From the NCBI RefSeq assembly GCF_000715075.1, contig NC_134096.1, positions 70,003,026-70,067,025 of the forward strand: 64,000 nucleotides of DNA. Direction: 5' to 3'. The notes under the pieces were generated by a model, which was not told the origin of the DNA, searched no databases, and was given only the letters and a program-made list of their open reading frames with translations. Source of the stretch: Nicotiana tabacum (Eukaryota; Streptophyta; Magnoliopsida; Solanales; Solanaceae). Made by a program: the position numbers and the translations under genes. The first letter of the stretch is position 1; each line of letters opens with the position of its first letter. Below, piece by piece: positions 35,372-47,900 of this stretch.

Positions 35372-35701
35372 CAGTCACTATTCAAACTCAAATCATCGGA
35401 ATATACACAATTTGAGTCACCCTTCTCATTCTGTATCCCTCCACTTACATAATCTTGTTTTCCATCATTTTTTTTCATGTATACTGATCCCAAAAGATTC
35501 AGCTGAAGGATCAATATTTTTGGAGAATAATATATCATCTTCGCCCAAGGTATAATCAGAATCTTCAAAATCATCATCATAAGAATCATCACTATTTGCT
35601 CCTGCATCAATTGTTGACAAATAATTCATTTTCGTTTCCTCGTGATACGTGAAATAATAGCTCTTGCTTCTCTTTTTGCTCAAGAGTTTGCAACGTCTCA
35701 C
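35372..35701 (-). pseudogene. MULE transposase, N-terminal part
   Basis: Minus-strand frame from the ATG at 35629 (MNYLSTIDAGANSDDSY), rich in Asp and Glu like the N-terminus of mudrA-type transposases. A one-base shift in the run of eight A at ~35475 changes the frame to one continuing GIQNEKGDSNCVYSDD before the gypsy junction. It joins, across the retrotransposon, with 22608-24445, but the segment linking them is missing. Confidence 0.75.
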
Positions 35702-35944
35702 TGCTTCACCTGAACAAAAATAAAGAATTAGTGGTGTTAGTGCACTTCAGCAAGACTACTTTTTATGAAGGTGGAAGATGATAAGACAGGAAAGGCACTC
35801 TTGGAAACTTTAGGAGAAAACCCGTGTGCTTGGTATGCTCTTTTGCTTGGCCGTTAGTTTTTTTTGACCAAAAAAAACGGAAGAATATCCTTCCAATAAC
35901 TTAAATAGTACAAGGATATTTTTTGGTCACTAAAGCATCACAAG

Positions 35945-37133
35945 TAAATATCCGTTGCATACTACTCATATATGAAATAAATACTATTACCACTTATTTA
36001 TGAGGAGTGAATAACTCGCATGCTACAAAAGTTAAGAGAACCAAAATATACGCAGGTAAAGAATCTTCAATAGCTGATGCACTAAGGATTAAATACCTAA
36101 CATGAATGAGAAAATACAACTAAATTATTGATATGCATATGAAAATCCAACAAATAAAATATCTTTAAAAAACATATGCCTACCAAAAGAATAGCTAGGA
36201 AACTAATGTATACCCAACAAATTGTGACTACTAACAAACAAAGGAAAATTACAGAAAAAAATCACCAAAACAAATAGACTTATATATGACTGTTTTCTTC
36301 TCCTTTTGTCAGTAGACACCGGTTGTCATCTCTGGCACAAATTAGACAATTGTAAAGCATGTCTGAAAGAATAGAAGAAAAACGAAAGGAAGGCGTTGGT
36401 TAAAGATTATGTCCGAAGAAACAGAGAAGATAATTGAAGCTCTAAAACTCAAAATATCACCAGAAAAACAGATAAATCCCAAAAGGAAAATGAAAAGCCG
36501 ATAACAAGCAAACAAACAGAAAAGGAGAAGAAAAAAAGCTGGAAGCAGAAGAGGAGGACGGAGAGAACGAGACAGTATTAAGTTTTAGTGCTTTAGCATT
36601 AACACGTGTAAAGCTAGGACACCATAATGACACGTCGCTTCGAATATTAATAGAGTCAAGAAAAGTACCATAATGCCCTTTAACGACAAAACATGATAGA
36701 AATTCCACTTATTATTATATAGTTAATAATAAGATTCATGAGAGACATAAGAAAGGGACAGAAGTAACTAGTTCCCTGCAATAAAGATCTTACCACCTCT
36801 ACCAAGGATAACAGGATAAGGTATGAATTGCCGAAAAAATCTATGACCAAAAGAGTAATTTGAACTGGTTTAGGTGTTTGAATGAAATTTCGTAAAGATA
36901 AAGGGTCGGAATGACAAAAGAGAACAAGCTGGGTGTCTTTTTGACTATTCAGCCTTATGAAAATACCGAAAACAAACCTTTATTTTCTTTTCTTTTTTTA
37001 TTTGTTTCTATGTCCTCTCTTTTTGGAATAAATTTTTTTGTGTATTGTACTATGTGCATAAACTGTTGCACATCATTTCTTCAGTTAGACTTAAAACTAC
37101 CTTATCACTATTGTTCTGTAATAACTACCAACA
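35945..37133. other. Upstream region of the OTP84-like gene
   Basis: About 1.2 kb between the MULE and the OTP84-like start codon, containing its promoter and 5' UTR. A purine-rich stretch lies at ~36470-36570. No gene is supported, though short open frames occur. Confidence 0.4.
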
Positions 37134-39803
37134 ATGTCCTCTTGGACATGTACACTCTCTACTTCCCCTCTTTCTCTTCCTCTTCAACAGCCTTCCCCAT
37201 CATTTACTCAAAACCCACCAAGAAAACTACCTTCAACTCCATCACCTACAACTACCCTCATTTCCAAGAAATTTGAACAAGAACCCACCTCAGAAACACC
37301 CTCTGCAGCTCCATGGATCGATACTCTTCGATCCCAAGTACGCTTAAACTGCTTCAAAGATGCAATCCTTACATATATACATATGACTGCTGAAGGCATT
37401 AGACCTGATAATTTTGTTTTCCCTGCAGTTCTGAAAGCTGCTACCGGCCTTCTGGACTTGAATCTTGGAAAACAGATACATGGTTCTGTTGTTAAATTAG
37501 GGTATGATACGCTATCGTCCACCGTGGCGAATTCGCTTATCCATTTTCTTGGGCAATGTGGTGGTAGTGTTGATGATGTTTATAAAGTGTTTGATAGAAT
37601 TACTCAAAGAGATCAAGTATCTTGGAATTCTTTAATAAATGCTCTTTGTAAATTTGAGAAGTGGGAGTTAGCATTGGAGGCTTTTAGGCTGATGGGGTTA
37701 GATGGATTCGAGGCTAGTTCGTTTACGTTGGTGAGCGTGGCGCTTGCTTGTAGTAATTTGCCTAGGACTGATGGGTTGAGGCTTGGCAAGCAAGTTCACG
37801 GGTATAGTTTGAGAATAGATGATAGGAAAACATTTACTAACAATGCTTTGATATCTATGTATGCTAAATTAGGAAGGGTTGATGACTCGAGAGCTGTTTT
37901 TGAATTGTTTGCAAACCGGGATATTGTTTCGTGGAATACGATTATAAGTTCTTTTTCACAGAATGACCAGTTTAAAGAGGCGTTGGATAACTTTAGTTTC
38001 ATGATACAAGAAGAGATAAAGCCTGATGGATTCACGATTTCAAGTGTTCTTCCTGCGTGTTCTCATTTGGCTTTGCTGGATGTTGGGAAGCAAATTCATT
38101 GTTATGTCTTGAAGAATGATGATTTGATTGGGAATTCATTTGTTGCTAGTGCATTGGTTGACATGTATTGCAATTGTCAACAGGTTGAAAGTGGGCGTGA
38201 AGTTTTCGACAGTTCCTTAAAAAGAAGCATTGGGCTTTGGAATGCTATGCTCGCTGGATTCACACAAAATGGATTCTTTAAGGAGGCATTGCTGTTATTT
38301 ACAGAGATGTTGGAATTCTCTGGGATAAGTCCAAACCCGACTACTATGGCAAGTGTTTTGCCTGCCTGTGTACATTGTGAAGCATTTACCCTTAAAGAAG
38401 TCATACATGGGTATGTTATTAAATTGGGTTTCGCAGATGAGAAGTATGTGCAAAATGCATTGATGGACTTGTATTCTAGGATGGGAAAGATAAATATTTC
38501 AAAGTATATATTTGACAGCATGGAGAGTAAAGATATTGTTTCATGGAATACTTTGATAACCGGTTTTGTAGTTTGTGGTTACCATGAAGATGCACTTATT
38601 TTGTTACATGAGATGCAGACACCAAAAATAAACAATGACTGTGAGAATGATGTCGAATTTCAGTTAAAACCCAATTCAATAACCCTCATGACTGTCCTTC
38701 CTGGTTGTGCCTCGTTGGTTGCTCTAACGAAGGGAAAAGAAATACATGCTTATGCTATCAGAAATGCATTGGCAATGGATATTGCTGTGGGAAGTGCATT
38801 GGTTGATATGTATGCAAAGTGTGGCTGCTTAGATATTGCTAGGAGAGTTTTTGATAGCATGACTAACAAAAATGTGATCACATGGAATGTTCTCATTATG
38901 GCTTATGGGATGCATGGAAAGGGAGAGGAAGCCTTAGAACTTTTTAGGATGATGGTGCTAGAAGGGAAAGTGAAGCCCAATGACGTCACGTTTATTGCAA
39001 TTTTTGCCGGATGTAGTCACTCAGGGATGGTAGATCAAGGTCGGCAATTGTTCCAAAAAATGAAAAACACTTATGCTACTGAACCCACGGCAGATCATTA
39101 CGCCTGCGTAGTTGATTTGCTTGGTCGTGCAGGGAATCTAGAAGAAGCCTATCAGCTTGTAAATGAGATGCCCTCTAAATACAACAAGATTGGTGCCTGG
39201 AGTAGTTTACTTGGTGCCTGCAGGATCCATCGCAATGTAGAACTTGGTGAAATTTCGGCAAGGAATCTCTTTGAGTTGGAACCACACGTAGCTAGTCACT
39301 ACGTATTACTTTCCAACATTTATTCATCTGCTGGGATTTGGGAAAAGGCGAACATGGTTCGGCGTAACATGAAGAAAATTGGAGTAAGAAAAGAACCTGG
39401 GTGCAGTTGGATTGAGTTTGGAGATGAAGTTCACAAGTTCGTCGCTGGAGATGCATCACACCCACAAAGTGAGCAGCTGTATGGCTTTCTTGAGACTTTG
39501 TCAGAAAAGATGAAAAAGGAAGGTTATGTGCCAGACACTTCCTGTGTTCTTCACAATGTTAACGAGGAGGAAAAGGAAAATCTACTTTGCGGACACAGTG
39601 AAAAATTAGCTATAGCTTTTGGTATCCTTAATACACCTCCTGGAATGCCAATACGGGTTGCAAAGAACCTCAGGGTTTGCAATGACTGCCATGAGGCAAC
39701 TAAATTTATCTCAAAGATTGTGAAGAGAGAGATCATTGTTAGGGATGTAAGGAGGTTCCATCACTTCAGAAATGGAACCTGTTCATGCAGGGATTATTGG
39801 TGA
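37134..39803 (+). CDS. OTP84: DYW-type PPR RNA-editing factor, OTP84-like
   Basis: A single-exon gene of 889 codons, ATG at 37134, TGA at 39801-39803. The N-terminus is rich in Ser, Thr and Pro (MSSWTCTLSTSPLSLPLQQP), as in chloroplast transit peptides. PLS-type PPRs run from ~residue 60 to ~700 (for example VSWNTLITGFVVCGYHEDAL and SALVDMYAKCG), then E/E+ motifs (GCSWIEFGDEVHKFVAGD) and a DYW deaminase. The deaminase has the zinc motif HSE (821-823) with CNDC (849-852) and the terminal DYW. It aligns along its length with Arabidopsis At3g57430 (OTP84), which directs C-to-U editing in plastid ndhB, ndhF and psbZ transcripts. Conservation of those sites here is inferred. It is complete and intact. 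Confidence 0.93.
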   Translation: MSSWTCTLSTSPLSLPLQQPSPSFTQNPPRKLPSTPSPTTTLISKKFEQEPTSETPSAAPWIDTLRSQVRLNCFKDAILTYIHMTAEGIRPDNFVFPAVLKAATGLLDLNLGKQIHGSVVKLGYDTLSSTVANSLIHFLGQCGGSVDDVYKVFDRITQRDQVSWNSLINALCKFEKWELALEAFRLMGLDGFEASSFTLVSVALACSNLPRTDGLRLGKQVHGYSLRIDDRKTFTNNALISMYAKLGRVDDSRAVFELFANRDIVSWNTIISSFSQNDQFKEALDNFSFMIQEEIKPDGFTISSVLPACSHLALLDVGKQIHCYVLKNDDLIGNSFVASALVDMYCNCQQVESGREVFDSSLKRSIGLWNAMLAGFTQNGFFKEALLLFTEMLEFSGISPNPTTMASVLPACVHCEAFTLKEVIHGYVIKLGFADEKYVQNALMDLYSRMGKINISKYIFDSMESKDIVSWNTLITGFVVCGYHEDALILLHEMQTPKINNDCENDVEFQLKPNSITLMTVLPGCASLVALTKGKEIHAYAIRNALAMDIAVGSALVDMYAKCGCLDIARRVFDSMTNKNVITWNVLIMAYGMHGKGEEALELFRMMVLEGKVKPNDVTFIAIFAGCSHSGMVDQGRQLFQKMKNTYATEPTADHYACVVDLLGRAGNLEEAYQLVNEMPSKYNKIGAWSSLLGACRIHRNVELGEISARNLFELEPHVASHYVLLSNIYSSAGIWEKANMVRRNMKKIGVRKEPGCSWIEFGDEVHKFVAGDASHPQSEQLYGFLETLSEKMKKEGYVPDTSCVLHNVNEEEKENLLCGHSEKLAIAFGILNTPPGMPIRVAKNLRVCNDCHEATKFISKIVKREIIVRDVRRFHHFRNGTCSCRDYW

Positions 39804-39849
39804 TATAGTAAAATCAAAATATATTTGGAGAGGTTATTTCATAGACAAG

Positions 39850-40025
39850 AGGGGTTGCTCTGATGGTAAGCAACCTCCACTTTTAACCAAGAGGTTGTGA
39901 GTTCGAGTCACCCCAAGAGGTCTATTGGAAACAGCCTTTCTACCTCATGGTAGAGGTAAGGTCTGCGTACACACTAACCTCTCCAGAGCCCACTAGTGGG
40001 ATTATATTGGATTATTGTTGTTGTT
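39850..40025 (+). mobile_element. TS-type SINE downstream of OTP84-like gene
   Basis: A tRNA-derived head with an A-box-like TGATGGTAAGCAACC and the B box GTGAGTTCGAGTC is followed by the tail GGTAAGGTCTGCGTACAC ... CCCACTAGTGGGATTAT and a short TTG repeat. This is the layout of the Solanaceae TS SINE family. The gene ends 47 bases upstream, so it may be part of the OTP84-like 3' UTR. Confidence 0.85.
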
Positions 40026-40571
40026 TATAGATTCTTTTAATGTCTGAACATAGGTCAAAGCACCAACTGTAACTTATATTTGTTGACTATATCATTGAAA
40101 ATAACATTTTGCAACTAAATTCTCTTACTTCCTGGCATCATTTTGAAGAATATAAAGTGGAAAGAAACTTTTAGATGCCGAGTCTTGGACTCATTTTGTT
40201 TTTAAAGCATTTAAACAGTGACTCAAATTTTGCAAGCCTGTGCATCTATTGGAGTTTCTAAGTCTGTCACAAGCATGGTTGCTCCTGAAACTCATCTATT
40301 GCAGAATGGTGCTGTCTTCAGTGGAGGCTTAAAGATTGGCAGACTGCTCAGAGAGTAGCCTAACGCTTTTAGTCGTTTGTCACGATTCAAAAGCAAACAG
40401 TGAACCCTAAGCCGGGCATGTAAGCATGCAGGTTATGCTTCTTATTGATGTTTGGGTGATGGATCTCATTTTATGACTGCCATTCAGTTTTGATATTGGT
40501 TCAAGTATGATCTTCAAGTCATAGCTCCCGAAAAGGTACTAACACATGGGAATTAAATGGAAGAAGCTTGC

Positions 40572-40835
40572 CAGGGGCGGAGCTACATCCCAGTGTATGG
40601 GACACGTGAACCCATGGTCTTTCCGTCAAACTAGGTATTTTATGTACATATTTTTTAGAATTGATCAAATATTACCAATTGGCACCCATGCTCCAAAAAG
40701 GCTAAATGGTGCACTTGGTTGGATGCTAAGTTATTTATCTAGAGGAATAGGAGGGATCAATTCCCACTTAATACTTTTATTTTTTCCCCTTTTTAGTAGT
40801 GCACCCATATTATAAAAATCCTAAATCCGCCCCAA
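40572..40835. mobile_element. hAT-type MITE
   Basis: The left end CAGGGGCGGAGCTAC and the right end, read in reverse, TTGGGGCGGATTTAG are inverted repeats of the hAT type. The 8-bp flanks do not match, so it is old or has a damaged right end. It is ~264 bp with no coding frame. Confidence 0.65.
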
Positions 40836-41906
40836 GTGAAAATGTATCCGGAGAATGGCATTAGCAGGCTTTGTGTTAATAGTGGTTTAGTTATCAGAGT
40901 CATAGACGGTATTAATCTTACTATATCCGCACCACATTCATTTGTTTAACTCGGTGTTATCCTTCGTCTTCTTATCTCTTTTTTTTTTTGAACTAGTATC
41001 TTGTTAAACCAGAAGTCGAAGGAGGAGATACTTCTTTTCATTATGAAACTCAAAAAAAGAGGAAAGCATTCCCTCCTTTCAATTATCATTTTTGTTTCAA
41101 ATTTTCTGGGATTAGGAAATATTTCTGTTTTTAATTATTTTCTCTATTCACTTTGGTAATGCAACGCAAGATGTTGGAAATTAAGTTGAATTTTATCTTA
41201 CGTGAAATTTATGAAAACCCTAAATATCAGCTTATCTTGATTACTCATTGTCATTTCTGGATTTGATGTAAACAGCCACCAGTAGCTCCTCAGCGTTGTC
41301 CCCATTTGATTCATTCACTTCATATCCTTTAATATATTTTTTCACTATAAAAAATGAGAAGAATGTAATAGCATGGTACTTTATCCCTGAGTAAATTTAT
41401 GAGAGGTTTCGGATGTGACAGTTGTTTAGAAAATATTGAAAGTTTTCACTGCCAGTCTCAATTTTCTTCACATATTTGTAAGACAAGACAAGGAGCAAAA
41501 TAAATTTGACAGGGCATATAGACATTCTCAGACCTGTATAAATGGTAGTAATACTAAAAAGATGTCATTGTTCATCAAATTGAGGCTTTAACTGCTAATG
41601 AAAATGCCTTCATTTTCTTTACATCTTTATAAGGCAGGAAACGAGAATTAAACAGGCCATTTGGATGGCAAGAAATTGCCTAATGCTAAAACAAAAAATG
41701 TAAAAAGAGATTACAGAAAAATAGAATTTCTAGCAACAAAATTGTCTTCGCCACTCTAGATATACAACTCTTCATACTTGGACAGTATCCAAGCCCGTGT
41801 GGGGTAAATATGCTCCTGTATTCCACTATTCCTCCTATAAAACACAGCCTGAGAAGGGCCTCCATCAAAGAATGACTTCTACGGTACATTAATCAACAGT
41901 GTGATG
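40836..41906. other. Intergenic region between convergent OTP84-like and TOP1 genes
   Basis: About 1.07 kb of AT-rich DNA. It should include the 3' UTR of the minus-strand topoisomerase gene. I see nothing else that can be supported. Confidence 0.4.
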
Positions 41907-44900
41907 TTACATCGCCTCAACGGCTTCTTCCACCTGTGGCTGGCGCTTAGGTCGACCACATCGTCTTACATCTTTACTTAACAAAAGCTTCAAAGCTTTT
42001 TCCAGGGTAATGTCTTTGGGATTCAAGTTCTGTGACCAAAATCAGTACAGGCAACATTAATATCCATTTACAACCTCCAAACAAAATAAAAAAGAATAGA
42101 AGGTAAGCAAATAATTGATATCTATCAGCTATCCTCCCAAATCCCAGCACCAAGAACTTCTCATGGAAAAAAGAAACAGTAAATTATAACTTCAAAGTCA
42201 TTCAAGTAGTCATTGATCTAGTTGAAATTCGTACAGATTTTATAAATTATTCCAAAAAGAAAAGGGACACTTTATGAAACATGTGTTGTATGATAATTAG
42301 CAATAACTAACAGGTGAAACAACATACTGACCATCATTTATATTTATTGATATGGAGTTAGCAGTAGTTGCAGAAATATTTGTAATCAGTAATCAGCAAT
42401 CAGCAAAAGCAGCAGCTTCATCTCATAACAGAATAGAAATATAAAACTGAACCTTAAAAATGAATTTCCTTTCAGTACAACTATGTTGAGCAATAAGAAA
42501 TGTGAGGACAAAGTTCCAAATTAACACTTGGAACAAAAATCTAATGAAAGATACTAGCAGAAAGGTTTGCGGGAAATGTCTTTTCTTCAGTTAGGCAGGT
42601 TCTGCTCTAATAAAAACTACTTTACCAACTATTGTTTCTCAAATACAAGTAGTGGATATTGTGAGGCCATACAACAACACTAGAGTAGTCTTAAGGCTGA
42701 TACAGGAATACCAAGTCATACTAATAAATGCTTGTGCACCCAGTCTTTAAATTGCGGGTATTCCCAATAGGCAATTATGAATAAGCAATTAATTCCCTAA
42801 AAAGATTAAGCACAAAGTTATCAGATATTCTTATGACTGAAAAGAAAGATACTTTGATACCGGAATTCTAAACAGAAGGGAGACACTTCTACAAAATCTA
42901 TTATTTCTCACTAGATTAAGCACAAAGTTATAGAAGTCTAATGATTATGAATTGGGAGAAAATGCTTAAAGTATTCCTCCGTGATAAATGCTTTTTCCTG
43001 CTTCAGTCTCAAGCATCATCAATTTATACCAGCAAAGCGACATTTTGAAAACTGGAGAGCTAGACAACACAAACTTCACTTTTTCATCCATCAAGATTGC
43101 AGGAGACCTATGATGATGTAATTGTGTCATCACTTTTTTATCATATCATTATTGATTCCACTAAAATTTTCTCCGATAAATACCTTATAATTACAGTTAA
43201 CAGGGGTCAAGCACCAATCTTTGTTTATTCAGCAGCAAGCTAGCATATCAAAACAAGGTTCGAGTGAACCAAACCTTGGGTACTGAAGCAATTGTTCGCC
43301 TATGTCTGATTGTAAATCCAAACTTTGCAAGCTTTAAAATGACAGGCTGGTCATCTTCTGGATGGTTTCCCTATAAACGAGACCCATTCATCATTTGTAT
43401 GCATACTGATAACCAGTGATAGAGAAATCTAAAACTGAAGACAGAAATAACTTTTAAAAAAAGGGAGTACACATTCAAACATACCAATGTTACAGGGTAA
43501 CGCAGCAACTCCAGGGCATCTTCCAAGGTAACAGAAGTGATATCCTTCACCTAGATCATGAAAAATGCATTTACATCACTGCCGATCTAGAAAAGTAAAC
43601 TTGTCTCTTTTAACTAAACAAGGAAGGAAATAAGAGCAGTGATCAATAAAAAATTATACTCCAGGTGCAATTATATCAAATAAAGGTAATTCAGTTCACC
43701 TCTACTCATCAGTAGGGGGAAAAAGGCTCCACTCAATGACTTTGGAGCAATTGCTTTTTTTATTATTGTAGCATAAACGTGGAAAAAGTATTTATACATG
43801 TGAAAGAACCAAGTTCCATAACGTGCTTGTCAAAATACCTGTGAAAGAGAAGCCCTCTTGGGAACGTATCCTTTCTTGTCTTCTCCAAGCTGAACATAGT
43901 ATCCATATGGTCCATTCTTCAGAAGAACCTAAGGAGAAAGGGCATAAGGTCTTTACATCTCTGAGAACAAACAATTAACTGAAAGTAAAAATCAACTAGT
44001 ATAACCAGTATTTTGGTCAAAAGATCAACTAGTATAACCAATCCACTGATATATAAAGGCTTGAAGTGGTAACCTTCTCATTTGAAGATGGATGGACACC
44101 CAGCAACTTTGGCGGCTCTACATTTCTTTTAGTGTCTTCCGAGGTGATGTCTTCATCCTCTTCACCGTATAATGTCTTGGCAATATACCTAAGAATGAAT
44201 GTCAAAGCTACATCAGCAAATAACGTGAAAACGATATTGAAAGAGAAGGAGAAAAGTATACAACTATACTTCTCTTCATTGTTCTGCACTATCAAGATAA
44301 TAACAAATTCGTCATACTTGCTAAGAGATTCATAAGTTCATGTGCTTACAACTTACAAGGTGTGATAACTGAAATAAAGATTTAATGCTGGAAATGAACG
44401 AACTTTAAGCTTAAGCTAAGGAATACATGCCCGATACGTAGCAACTCAAAGTGCAAAGGATGTAGAAGCTAGAACCAGAAAAAAGGGAAGAGGGGACTCT
44501 TGTTTTCCAATTGCTTTGCATGGGATAACAGTAAACCTATACCTTATCGGAAAAAAAGGGATAACAGTACAATCTTTAAGGAAGTTCACCGAGACTTAAG
44601 GTTTAGAAGGAACCTTCATAATTGGGAGGTAGAGTAATTTCAAAGTCTGGTTGAATTAGTCTATAAACAAAGTTCTTCACATGACAGCCAGGCTTACTGG
44701 GAGTCAAGGGCAGGGAGTAGTGGGTTTGTTTTCAGTAAAGTCCTATGGTAATAAGCTCCGGATGCGAGGGGTATCAACCTTTCCACATCTATCGATTTGG
44801 ATTCCAAGGTGTTAGGATCAAGCGCTTATCATCATGCCAAAAGCTATAGCTGATAGCAAGGGCGCAACTTTATTTCTTAACCAACCATACCAAGCAAGCG

Positions 44901-47900
44901 CCATGTTCGACCATGACTCCGACCCGAGCTACCCTAGCCTTCTCGTGGGCCTTGCCATAGGCATGATGTTGGCATTACCCAACAATCCCCCTCCCAATAC
45001 CTGCCTCATGAAGCATGTTGCTTTTGGGAATCGAACCCATGGCCTTGGTTTGATACCACTTGTTAGGATCAAGCTCTTATCATCATGCCAAAAGCTATAG
45101 TTGATAGCAAGGGCGCAACTTTATTTTTTAACCAAGATCACCAAGCAAGCGCCATGTTCGACCATGGCTCTGAACCAGGCTACCCTAGTCCTCTAGTGGG
45201 TCTTGCCATAGGCAGAATGTTGGCGTTACCCAACACAAGGGCACCAAGAAGATTGTGTTTGTTTGCTTCGTTGGTAGCAAGGAAGACAAAGGGCATGGGA
45301 TGTTGCTCCATTAGCACTCATGTAGATAGTATGGAAAGAGAGGAATAGGAAAGCTTTTGAAGGGACAGAGAATGCCTTTGTACATTTGCGGAATAGTTTC
45401 TTGTCCCTTATTTCTTTTTTGCGCACCTATGAGATTCTAATTAGTAATTTCTAAAGATCAGATGTCATTCAAGAGAATCAAATCTTTTTGATTCCAAAGA
45501 GATCATTACAGAGGACTTAGTACTTATTATTTCAGAAGTGTTGCACTCCCTTGAAATGAGTGCATGTACATCACACCTCTCCTATGGTTGTTGCCAAAGC
45601 TCCGAGTGAACCCGAAATAGGCCATGGACTTGGATCTACCAAATGATAAGAATGCCTTTGAGATTCAATCGTAAACCACTTTGCCTCGGTTCTATGTAAA
45701 CCCCCCCTTCACCCCCACCCCCTAAAGTAGTAAAGTAAAGAAGGGCTCTTTGGAGTCTGATTTTCTATCTATCTGATAGGATAAACAAAGAAATAGGAAG
45801 GGATGTTCTTTCATTATTGCAGCTTGACTCTGATATAGAATCCTGCTGACCCACTGTGTAATTTTGCATCTAATCCTAATCTAGCAGCAGAAGATTCCAA
45901 ATACTTGCTTTAACAAGAGAGAAGTATCTAAACTTTTTGAGACCTGCAACCCATGTAAAAGCATGTAAATGGTAAATCAAAACATCATTTATGTAAATGC
46001 AAGAACAAATTCCATTACTCACTTGCATTTTGGGTGTTGGTCACAACCTATAAAATAGCCTGCACCAAACCTGCTCACTTTGAAGATTAAAGTTCCCTGA
46101 AGACAGCTTGGGCATGTCCTACTTTCATCAGGAAGAGATGCAAACAGAAAATCACCAAACGTTTTCTCCAACATCTTCTCCACCTGATGAATGTGCACAT
46201 TACCAGTATGTTCACAATACTTGCTAAATCTAGTCCAGTAATCTCTCAAAAGGCCTTTCCATTCAGTCAAACCAGCAGAGACATTATCAAGTTCTGTCTC
46301 CATGTCGGCAGTGAAGCTATAATCTGTGACTTCAGTAAAGTAATGAGAGAGAAATGCTGATACCATACGCCCACGAAATTCAGGATAGAGTGTTCTGCCT
46401 TTGGCAGTGACATAATTCCTATCCTTTAACACTTTTATTGTGGTTGCATAAGTGGAAGGTCTTCCAATGCCAAGCTCCTCCAGCTTTTTAACCAAAGACC
46501 CCTCCGAGTATCGTGGTGGAGGCTGAGTGTGGTGTTGCTCAAGTTTTACTTTACCCAAATACATTTGATCCCCAGCAGTTAAATTCCTAAGAGCCTCAAA
46601 TACTTCAGAGCGATCATCCCTCCCACTTTCATTATCTCTCACTGAGTTAGTTTCCACATCCTCGTAGACAGCTTGGTAGCCAGGAAACTGTACTTTTGAG
46701 CTTGCAGAACGAAAGATTATGGACTGGTCAGGTTTCCCAATATCAATTTGTATCTGCTCGATTGTAGCAGGTTCCATCTGGCATGCCATGGTACGGGACC
46801 ATATAAGTTTGTATAGCCTAAGTGCATCATCGTCCAGCACCCCAGCAAGCGTTGAGGGTAGCTTTCGGATATCAGTGGGTCTAATAGCTTCATGGGCCTC
46901 TTGAGCATTTTTTACCTTCTTGAAGTATTTACGGGCATTCTTTGATGCAAAATTCTGTCCATATCTTTCGCTGATATAGGATTGAATGTCCTTGGTAGCT
47001 TCATCTAAAATGTGCAACCCATCTGTTCTGATGTAAGTAATCAATCCTGTTGCCTTGCCATCAGACAACTGGATCCCCTCGTAGAGCTTTTGTGCAAGTT
47101 TCATTGTATATGTTGATGTAAAATCCAATTTGTTAGCAGCATCTTGCTGAAGTGTTGATGTTATATAAGGAGGAGGAGGGTTTCTCTGCTTTTTGGTTAT
47201 CTTAGAGCTTAGAACTTCAAACTTTGACGCATTTATCTTCTGTTCAATTTCCGTTGCTTCGGTCTGAGAGCTAACAGAAAGCTGGTTTAATTTCTTGGAA
47301 TCAAAATGAGTCAAGTGGGACGACAAAAAGCTATTGGCTAAATCTAGGTTTCTGTTCTTGCTAAATTCAACCAGGACTGTCCAATATTCCTGTGGTTTGA
47401 ATCCATCAATTTCCATTTCTCTGTCACATATAAGTGATAGGGCAGCAGACTGAACACGACCAGCAGACTGACAACCAGGTAATTTCCTCCATAGCAGTGG
47501 AGAAATGTTGAACCCAATCAGGTAATCAAGAGCACGCCTTGCAAGATAAGCATGTACTAGATTTGCATCAATCTCCCTAGGAGACTGGAGGGAAGCTTTG
47601 ATGGACGATTCCGTAATTTCATTGAAAACAACCCTTGCCACATTAATGTCATCACGCAGGGCATCCTGTTGCTGTAACATCTCTATGATGTGCCAAGAAA
47701 TAGCCTCTCCTTCACGATCAGGATCTGATGCAAGAACAAGATTCTGGGCTCTGAGAATCAATGACAAACAGATAAGAAACTGAATATGACCTTTCTTTAA
47801 AGTTTAAACAGTCCTAGCTACAAAACAGACATTTTATGAAGAAAAAACAAACTGGAATTTGGTGTATCTTCCATCTTCTCTATGTAACTGGTCAATTTGT

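Larger units (their letters stand above)
21827..35944 (-). mobile_element. Mutator-like (MULE) transposon split by a gypsy retrotransposon
   Basis: Long terminal inverted repeats lie at 21827-22143 and 35690-35944. Shared, in mirror orientation, are CTTGTGATGCTTTAGTG, CACTAACACCACTAATTC and GTGAAGCAGTGAGACGTTGCAA. The right repeat lacks the outer ~60 bp of the left one, so the right end is lost and no target duplication can be read. Between the repeats is a minus-strand transposase gene interrupted by the ~10.9-kb gypsy element at 24446-35371. Part of the transposase is missing at the right gypsy junction. Confidence 0.85.

Noticed and set aside
36457..36708. Minus-strand 83-codon frame upstream of the OTP84-like gene
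   Set aside because: It is a low-complexity, Ser/Phe-rich translation of a purine-rich stretch, with no homologue recognised.
39885..39910. tRNA gene suggested by a B box
   Set aside because: There is no cloverleaf, and it is the head of a SINE with a TTG tail.
45013..45055. tRNA-like segment in TOP1 intron 4
   Set aside because: A B box with a weak A box inside a repeated unit fits a SINE better than a tRNA gene.
44834..45348. Two similar open frames of ~88 codons in TOP1 intron 4
   Set aside because: They are the same repeat unit read twice on the strand opposite the SINE promoter; no protein family is apparent.
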